Shown here: in pieces, positions 56,197 to 64,000 of the stretch | Layout: each line of letters opens with the position of its first letter | Position numbering within the stretch: the stretch's first letter is position 1 | NCBI GenBank assembly: GCA_033032175.1 | Contig: CM065309.1 | Coordinates: 8,928,001 to 8,992,000 of the forward strand | DNA length: 64,000 nt | Source: Saturnia japonica | Taxonomy: Eukaryota > Arthropoda > Insecta > Lepidoptera > Saturniidae | Direction: 5' to 3' | Notes under the pieces: model-generated | Database searches by the model: none | What the model saw: the letters and a program-made list of their open reading frames with translations, nothing else | What the model was told of the DNA's origin: nothing | Program-made: the position numbers and the translations under genes

Positions 56197-58559
56197 TAGA
56201 ACTAGGATTTGGTGAGCATAAAACATCTGGAATGATGTTTTACTATTTGAATGCTCTATAGTGCTTCGCTAAAGGCAGGACGCTCTTACTCTAGCGTCAC
56301 TGAGAAGAATGCAATTCATAATAAATTTTACATGTTTTCTACCAAAATATTATCTACTCTTTTAATTGTTGAAATGTAGGGAAACTCATGTGTAGAATTT
56401 TAAGATAATGTACAACTTAATACCTTTTGAAGGTTTATCAAAAGACAAATAGCTACAGCTTTAAAACGAAGTTTATATATTATCTACGTAACAAAAAGCA
56501 GTGGAAACGGAGGAGGCCTATGCCAAAAGGCTTACTGAAATAAGGAAAATACTGTAACAAGATTATAAAACAACTAACAATTTACTTAATAGAAAGGCTA
56601 TATAAATAAATAAATTACCTATATACATTTGGAATAAAGGATTGGAGGCTGAAGGCTTCATTTGGTAATATAATATGTTTTGTATTCCTTGTTTACTCGT
56701 TTAATTACGGTAATTACGTTCCCTTTTCACCTTGTGGCCAAAACTTTACTCGCTTACATGAATACTATCGTGCTTGGTTACCTACGGAATATTAACGAGC
56801 CACTTACTTTTGGCTTTCGCAAGCTCTGCCGGGGGTTTTATGTTTAACATTCATAAAATGAGAAAATTTCCAATCGGAATCAAAACGTTTGATACGGGCC
56901 GCTGAATTTATTTATTTGGACCCTTTTGAAATCACATTGCAGGTAATCACATAGATAATTATAAAAATAGTATAGGTAAGAAAATATCTGGACCAAGGCT
57001 GCCCGAATCCTGGCTTATAGGCCCATAAAGTGGCTCGCCAAGGCATTTCAATTTACCTATCAACTATTACTATAATTAAACAATTTTTAGCTGAAAACTT
57101 TATTCATTATTATGGTTCATTATAGTTTCAAAATCAAGGCCCGTCTCTAAAATTAATTGGACAGCCTTGATCTAGACTAGACCAATGATTTATTTATATT
57201 GTACTGTAGAAACTGAATCGATCCTAATTATTTTAAATAAAAAAATGCTGTTGTTGTTATCACGGTGACAATATTTTACAATTGCTTGATGGATTAGTTC
57301 ATACTGTATACTTGTCATAGAGAGCCATTTTAAAAAGGTATAATAATATTATTTGTTCCTCCGAGATCTTAATGATCTATGGTCTCTAGTGATGGTCTTT
57401 AAATTAACAAATATTTAGACACCGGGGTTTACATACATTTATATTAAATTAGGGCGAAGTAGATTACTAACTAGGGTTATTTCTACGAGTCGAGCGAGCC
57501 CCCCGCTGACTGGACAAACACGAAGCTAAACTAAACACTTTAAACAGTAGGTGTACGAGGCGTGTCGATGAACCTCTCACAGCTTTACTTGAATAAGATA
57601 CAGATATACAGATCTATTGAAACTTGCATAATTTTATTTGAACCGGCTTCAAAATCTTCATATTAATGTCTATGTGTATATAGTTGATCTATGGTATTAT
57701 TTAACTATACTTTACTAAAGCTTTTGATGTGTCTTGTAAATTTCCGACAGCTCCATATCCACTTTATACAAGGTAATCACTGCAATTTTTTATTGTAATT
57801 TAATAACTCAATAAAAAAATGAGAAGTGGCGGGAAACCGATCGAAGTTTTTAATATGATAAACATAGATCAATAATTGGTCTTCGCTTCGTTACAACAAG
57901 ATGCCGTCGGCGTACTATAAAAAATCGGAAATTAAAATCATACCGAAATCGGCATACTCGAGTCAGTGTCATTCCGACAACACTATCACGTTGACAAGCA
58001 GCGTATTTTATTAGATAATCCAAAAATAATGCCAGTATTCGTACTGAAACGATGTAAAAACAATACTTCAATAAATAAATAATATAGATATGTGGATCAC
58101 ATAACATCAACAAGAATTAAATAATTGTCATAGTTTCAAAGTTAAATAACATGAACCAAAATATATTAAATGGCGGGATTCAGTGTTATACCTTATATGA
58201 CAATTAGATTCCCTATGGTTAACATTTTATTATTATGTAAATATAATAATTATATTTTTATAGATTAATTGATGATTATATTTTAACCAACTTCAGACCA
58301 AAAGGACGATATTTCAGAACTAAAGAAGGATCTATAATCAAAGCGTACCTTAGTAATATCCATCAAATTACGTAATACTATTATTTGTGTTTTGTTTTAT
58401 TATATATAAATATTGTTATTTTTAAGTGTGTATGTTTGATAATGTGCAATATCAGGAACTAGGTACTGAACCGATTTTAATGAAACTTTTTCGGTCGATT
58501 AGATGTTATTATTTTCAGCGCTTTTTTTAGTTATTTAGTATCATATAATAACTACAGGA
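56197..58559. other. no recognised coding feature
   Basis: About 2.3 kb of mostly AT-rich DNA. The minus-strand frame at 57850-58113 (QRDSVVGMTLTRVCRFRYDF) is open for 87 codons but has no domain I recognise. 58425-58500 (GTGTGTATGTTTGATAATGT, ACTGAACCGATTTTAATGAA) looks like a Helitron body fragment. Confidence 0.45.
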
Positions 58560-59004
58560 TGTAAATAAAGTAATGGACTCATGTCTGTTACCCTGTCTTA
58601 CGCACGGTTGCCAAAGATGGTTCTTCGACTCTACAACCAACAGAAAGTTAACGTCATGTCAAAGAGCACTAGAACGAAGCTCACTAAAGATCAAACTGCA
58701 AGATAGAATAGGCCACAATAAATTAAGGAAACAGACAAAAGTAATAGATGCATTATATTTCGCCCGAAGTTTAAAATGGAGATGGGCAGGTCACGTGGTT
58801 CGTAATACCGACGACAGATGGACAAAAATCGCAACACTATGGAGCGGGCCTCACGGTTACAGACGCAGAAGTAGGCCAAAGACACGGTGGAAGGATGAAT
58901 TAGAGGTTATCGCAGGCAAGAGCTGGTCTTGTGTTGCTAAAAATCGTGACGCTTGGCGTTCTTTGGAGGAGGCCTTTACCCGAAGAGGGACTCACGTAAC
59001 TTAA
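58560..59004 (+). pseudogene. RTE-like LINE ORF2 C-terminal fragment
   Basis: The open frame from 58573 reads LLPCLTHGCQRWFF (family YGCETW), KLTSCQRALERSSLKIKLQD, RIGHNKLRKQTKVIDALYFA, RSLKWRWAGHVVRNTDDRWT, KIATLWSGPHGYRRRSRPKT and RWKDELEVIAGKSWSCVAKN, ending WRSLEEAFTRRGTHVT and TAA. This is the part after the polymerase domain in RTE-type LINEs, complete to the C-terminus with no internal stop. The catalytic part is missing; a 5' truncation lies just before 58560. It is in better condition than the minus-strand RTE-like fragment at 22.2 kb. Confidence 0.75.
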
Positions 59005-60650
59005 TCATATTACATCTTATAATAATAGTACTCAAATTTATCTTAAAATTAATTACATTGCATGTATATAACTGTTTTATTATTTTATGTAAGTTACTGG
59101 ATTAAATAGTTTTTTATTTATACTAGTTAACGCTTGCGACTTCATTTACGATTAAAGGCTCGGCTTAGTTTTCCAAAAATATTTTATTTTATTAATTTTC
59201 GTTAGGGTTGGTAGTTTTCGATGTACCTTGTGTTATTTTTAAAGATTCAAGCTACCACCACACAAATTTCATAATCGGTTCAAAGGGATAGCGTAGTCAT
59301 TATTACTATTATTGTTGTTGTTTTGTGTTTCCTGTCGATCCTGTTACTTTGAGCATTGGACAGCTATAGTACTAAAATGCTGAGGAATTATATAGCGTAT
59401 ATACTTACGGCTCGCTCTTGGTCAGTTTTTTTATTAATATTCAAAGAAATTCATGTAACGGTAAATTCATGTGAAAGGATATTTAATTTGTATCTTCGTA
59501 AAACCTGTTTAAAGGAAGAACTAATAAACTAAATTAGCTGTCAAGGTTAAAATAAGACTTGGTAGATGACTATATAGTAGACTTTTCCAACCTAATATTA
59601 TGTATGCTATTTATGTTGTGCTGTATATTTGTGCGTTGAATAGCATCATATTCTATAAAAAAGTCAAAGTAATACGGTGCTGAATAAATTATATGCCTCC
59701 TTTCACAAGTTGTGTGTTCTTTTTTTCTCTCTAAACTTAATAATTCACTCACTAATACACGTATAAATAAATCTAATATTTTTCATATTTTATTAGAAAT
59801 AACGTCATATTTTATATTAATAATTAAGTTTTTATTTAATAACCAATCTACATAACATACACAGAATATATTGATACATTAAACACATTGGTAAACTACA
59901 TTCATAACATTTATTTGATCATTGCTTTGTATAAAATATTTTCATTATTTTGTTCTAATAGCCACTAAACACTACGACATGACGTTAGCGCATTCTAGGA
60001 GCTATTGTTTGTAGGTAGCGCGGTATATAATTGAAGCAACGCGGAATTCAATCATTAATCTATGATGATAAACGCGTTCCAAAGGAGACGTATACTCTTT
60101 CATACAGACATGGGCCTTGGTACAAAAAGAGATGTAAAAATATGAAAACGGTATAAATTAATGGCTAATGCATTATCAAACAGTCACTGAAAAAAGCGGA
60201 TTTTATGCAATCTAAAAGCAGAGATTTAGGATATTTCGTAAAAGGAAGTCATGTAATAAACTTTTATTAAACTATTTTTGAAATAGGATTAATATTTATA
60301 AAAGGGTTATGTTTAATATCTTTTAAAGTTATTAGTTTACTTATTCTGTTGGTGTGAATTTTAATGTTATTGTACGATTTTAAGAACAAAAATATATTCG
60401 ATTTTATAAACCATATTTCAACTAATTACATTCTGGGCCTGAGATACCCGTCTCCTTTGTATTCAGAAAAAAAGACGGGAGTTTTAAGTTAAAACAATTT
60501 TTATGGCCAGATTAGTTATATTCAGGTTGACACAACTAATTTCTTAACTATATTATATAAAAAAATAGTTATTGGCCTTTTTTTTAAAGATTTATGCTTT
60601 TATATACTCAGTATATCCAGATAGCAGATCTACGTTAGAAGGTTAGGTAA
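59005..60650. other. no recognised feature, except one maT-end-like motif
   Basis: AT-rich. TTATGGCCAGATTAGTTATA at 60501-60520 matches the right end of the maT element (33288-33305) over 14 bases. Confidence 0.4.
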
Positions 60651-61078
60651 GGGCTCATGTACACGAGCGGCACGTTGCCAACTGCATAGGCAATTACACA
60701 CGTCGGCGGCAGCTTTCGACACGTGAACGTCGAAGATCTGCGGTACCCGTCGTTGGCTCTCTTTGTACAGGAGCCAGCTGCAAAATTATTTTCTTCTTCT
60801 CATACAGCCGCCCATGCTTTATTTTTATTCTTTTGTAATTTATAATTCCAAATACAATAATTTTTCTTTACTGCCACAATTAGCAATTCAACATCAATTT
60901 TGTCACTGGAGCTCATTTTCAGCCTCCTCGACTATATTGCAGTCGACTGACAAAATGGCGAACACGGCAGGATACCACTGCAAGCATCGCTATTGGTCGA
61001 TGGCAACAGTTAGACAATCGACATAAAATGGCGTGAGCGTCATGGCAGCGATTCGCAATGTGGTCTGTACAAGACACA
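60651..61078 (-). mobile_element. PIF/Harbinger-like deletion derivative with MADF remnant
   Basis: The left end GGGCTCATGTACACGAGCGG continuing CACGTTGCC, and the inverse of the right end, GTGTCTTGTACAGACCACAT continuing TGCGA, share a TTGTACA/CACATTGC-like pattern, so they look like imperfect inverted repeats. Between them lies a short frame with a MADF domain start. About 430 bases. PIF/Harbinger elements often encode a separate MADF or Myb-like DNA-binding protein, which supports the class; no transposase remains. Confidence 0.5.
60803..60916 (-). pseudogene. MADF-domain N-terminal fragment
   Basis: From ATG at 60916 the minus strand reads MSSSDKIDVELLIVAVKKNY, then CIWNYKLQKNKNKAWAAV and TGA. 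The MADF pattern (D-x-E-x-LI-x-V, C/A-LW-x-Y, K-x-x-AW-x-x-V) is clear over 37 residues, after which the domain stops. MADF domains bind DNA. The remainder was deleted together with the middle of the element. Confidence 0.65.
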
Positions 61079-61689
61079 AAAAAAACTCCAAATTATATTC
61101 TTTTAATGATAATTTTTATATAATATTTTTAGGGTTCGTCATAAAAATATAAAAGTAAATAATGTAATGTTAAGTAATCGATCTGGTCAAACAATGAACT
61201 ATCAAGCAGACATGAGAGATTAAACAATTATTCATACGAACTTTTTAGAAAGTCATAATATATATAGGTAGATATAATATTATGCATAACCCTATTTATA
61301 ACTGAAAATAAGCTTTACATAATGATACTACGATTACGTGAAGTTTGTGCGACACATAAAAACTTAAGTTAAGATTCTTAAACAGCCAATTGACATACAA
61401 AATATTCTTGAGTATGTTTCGTGTCATTTTAAAAAGAGCACGTAGATACTGAAAACGTCATTATCTAGAATTCTGTTCATATCGTATCCGTTAAATGAAA
61501 TAGTAAACATAACGTCTGCCTCACTCAAAGAGCTTGCGAGTTTTTTCAAAGAAAAAGTTGCAAAATATTTCACATAAAACATCATAATTTGTGCTTTTGT
61601 GCACTTTTTATTTGTTTTAGAGATTATTAGAGTTTTTAATTGCTATAAAATGCAAAAACATTAAAAGTAAAAAATTTTAAGTGTAGGTA
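61079..61689. other. no recognised feature
   Basis: AT-rich spacer. Confidence 0.5.
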
Positions 61690-61870
61690 ACTTCTTTGTT
61701 TATGAACCGATTTGAATTATTGTTTTTTTATTTGATAAGAAATGCATCAAGGGTGATCCCGTTTTAATTTAATTGGAATTGGACATTCAACTTCGAAGAT
61801 ACACCAGGTAACTCCCCTAAATAATTGAAGTTGGTTTTATTTTTTGTTACAAATTATCATGTTACTAAAA
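61690..61870 (+). repeat. interspersed repeat paired with 37850-38055
   Basis: TTTATGAACCGATTTGAATT, GGGTGATCCCGTTTTAATTT, ATTGGAATTGGACATTCAAC and TTCGAAGATACACCAGG follow the order of the 37.9-kb copy. Confidence 0.55.
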
Positions 61871-64000
61871 GCATATGAAACTATATAAGTTGCTTACAAC
61901 AAAAATCAAATTAAATTTTTTGTCAGTCTGTCTGTTTGTTCCAACTAATCACCGAAACGGTTGTACCGATTTTGACGAGACTTTGACTGGCAAATAACTG
62001 ATGCTATAAGCAATAGCTTAGCTAATTTTATTTTAGAAAAATAATTAAGGTTCTGCGCAAATAAAATAAACCAATCTAGCAGTGTCCAGTAACGTGCGCG
62101 CCCCACACGCACGTTCCCCTTCGCAGCCGCGCCGCCCTCACGGCACACAAACTTTCACGCAGGCGAATTCGTAGGCACAGTACTAAATACAAATTCTAAA
62201 TAACTACAGTAGGCCAATTGACACATCTAGATAGAGCAATCGTACGGAGTGTGCGAGGCGTGAAAAAGGGGAGGTTTTGAGCCCAAGTTACCATACACTC
62301 GCTTGGGACGTACCATTAACACATTTTATAACTAAGTATTTCGTCCGATTTTGTTCGAAGATGCCGGGAGCCCGAATGCATTCAGTTTACAAGAATGCAA
62401 ATAAAACAATGTGTGAGGTGACTTCACATTATTATCCAATGCAGCAATGGATCAATGGAAATCCAAAGGAGAACTACTTTGGTAGGCAAAAAAAGAGGCA
62501 TTTCGCGAAACTTCAAAGCCAATGTTCCTCTGTTATTACACATATAGTACTAAGGAAAATAGTATTAAAATACATACTAAATTTAATATTTATTAATTAA
62601 ATAGAGTTGTGGCTTAGCTTAGAAACACATCTCGTATCTACAGTTGTGAGATACCTATTTACACAACTATTGTCTAAATTAAAGAAGTATTATAATAAAA
62701 ATAATCGTTGTAAATAAATAACAATAAAATTGATAAATAAACACGTAATAATTAAAGAAATAACATAATTGAAAATTAAAGTTTCATACAATTTTATAAG
62801 AAGGAAAAGGTTGAGGCTTGGCGATAAATTATTGAGACGCCGCCAGGTGGCGTTGTTGTCAATAGAAGTGCGTGCCGGGGAGTCTTGAGGCAATTTCGCG
62901 CGTACGTGAGCTCTAATCACCCTCTTTAAACCAAGGCTCACGTTCCCAACCAGCAGGAAACGTTTATTTTAATTCCCCACAAACGCGTGTCTAATTTCAA
63001 GGATTGTGTTTTGTTTAAATTTACAGGATCATTATAACCCGGGGTTGGGATAAAGAGTGATTCGAGTAAACGGCTGTTTTTAGAATAATAAATACCATAT
63101 AATTAGATGTTTAATGTCAGGATAATGTAATATTTGTAATACAGTACAGTACAGTACGTATGTTTTAATACAGTGTAATAAGCTACGTATTTACGTGCTT
63201 GTAAATATATTATTTAAATTCAAAATTGTAATACACTTTTTTGACATGGTAATTAAGATAGACGTAGTATTATATTGCATCCATGGTAAGTTATTAGTAA
63301 TTACAGTACAATCAATGTAAAATATTTAAACGAAATATTACCCACCGAAGTTACCCACCGCAACTATGTATTTCATCTGGCTATTATTTATTATCATTCA
63401 TCGGTCAAGGATTGAGTTTCATCAAGTCTTATTTAGCTAAGTAGTAAGTCGACAGCTCTACGTTTTATATAAAAATATGAATTTACAATAATTTATGCGA
63501 AGGCTTCGGCGAACCTTACGAATGGGCGTCTAACTTTTTTAAATAAAATGTTAAATGTCGTTACAAATGAGAAAAATAAAAATATTCACAGAAGCATCGC
63601 AAGAATGATACACGTCGAGGCCTGATTATTTATATTCTCGGAGCGTTCATTGAAATACGTGCCAGGATTGTTAATATTGTTAGTAAATAAGCTCTGTTTT
63701 CAATTACGTATTTCCAGCTATGTACGATATCGGCATGATTTATGAAATTCGTCAAATTCGAAACATTACGAAAAACAGACTTGAATTACAGGATTAATTT
63801 ACATGAATATAGCGCAATTCTTAATGGAATGCATTAATTTGAAGTAGACGTACTTGCACGAGTTCCCTGAAAGCACTTTGGGAAACTCGTTGGCTGCATA
63901 CAACAAAGCGTAGACATGAACGTTCGCTCAGGTTCATCGCCAAGAAGCACTTTGTGATAACATTTGGCTTTTCGCTACTCTTGGCACTGCATCTACTTTT
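61871..64000. other. mostly unrecognised
   Basis: 61920-62030 (GTCAGTCTGTCTGTTTGTTC, ACCGAAACGGTTGTACCGAT) is a decayed Helitron body. GC-richer patches at 62085-62165 and 62830-62960 have no supported gene. An (ACAGT)n run lies at 63142-63158. Confidence 0.45.

Noticed and set aside
57850..58113. 87-codon minus-strand frame as a host exon
   Set aside because: No splice acceptor, no recognisable domain, and composition no different from its flanks.
62277..62600. 107-codon plus-strand frame as a gene
   Set aside because: Late part is low-complexity I/L/K/N from AT-rich DNA and the first part has no known motif.

Overview
The window looks like intergenic or intronic DNA from a moth or butterfly (Lepidoptera). 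It is AT-rich and holds no complete host gene. The evidence is in the repeats: many short Helitrons of the lepidopteran kind (5' TC next to a TAATATTATAAATG-type head, 3' GGGTCAGCTAG or CACCGCTAG next to T), mariner elements of two types, a maT-type element, a Jockey-like LINE with zinc-knuckle ORF1, and several other non-LTR fragments. No rRNA, confident tRNA, CRISPR array, operon or bacterial-style gene was found. The only host-gene-like segment is one possible exon of an AMP-binding (acyl-CoA ligase/luciferase-like) enzyme at about 46.63-46.80 kb on the minus strand.

Layout. 0-5 kb: a truncated Jockey LINE, a six-unit tandem array of Helitron 5' ends with a LINE fragment inserted in it, and a roughly 330-bp satellite carrying CCTAAA/CCTAAG hexamers. 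5-11 kb: Helitrons and a decayed mariner. 11.5-13.6 kb: a 2.1-kb Helitron deletion derivative with a broken PIF1-type helicase. 15.3-17.5 kb: a Helitron hit by a mariner, which abuts a Jockey copy whose 5' part is inverted. 19-25 kb: more Helitrons, an RTE-like LINE fragment, and a Jockey 3' end inserted in a Helitron. 25.5-27.4 kb: a fold-back element followed by two tandem arrays, one containing a piece of a DUF4817-type transposon. 30-33.3 kb: a cecropia-type mariner nested in a Helitron, then a maT-type (DD37D) element. 34-44 kb: mostly plain AT-rich DNA with scattered repeat fragments. 45.3-46.5 kb: a mariner with both inverted repeats and TA duplications. 49-55 kb: a nearly full-length Jockey-like LINE, the GC-rich island of the window. 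58.6 kb: an RTE-like LINE end. 60.7-61.1 kb: a small PIF/Harbinger-like derivative with a MADF-domain remnant.

The genes do not form a pathway. What links them is insertion history: four copies of one Jockey family, four copies of one Helitron family (two of them hit by mariners), and LINEs inserted into Helitrons with visible target duplications. All transposase, helicase and reverse-transcriptase frames carry stops or frameshifts. The best preserved, the LINE at 49-55 kb, has five obvious disabling lesions plus a changed endonuclease residue. I found no convincing undescribed biological system. The most informative signals are the 3'-UTR hairpin of the Jockey family, which is kept as a hairpin in two copies with different stem sequences, the twin-priming-like inversion, the tandem Helitron array, the CCTAAR satellite and the orphan AMP-binding exon.
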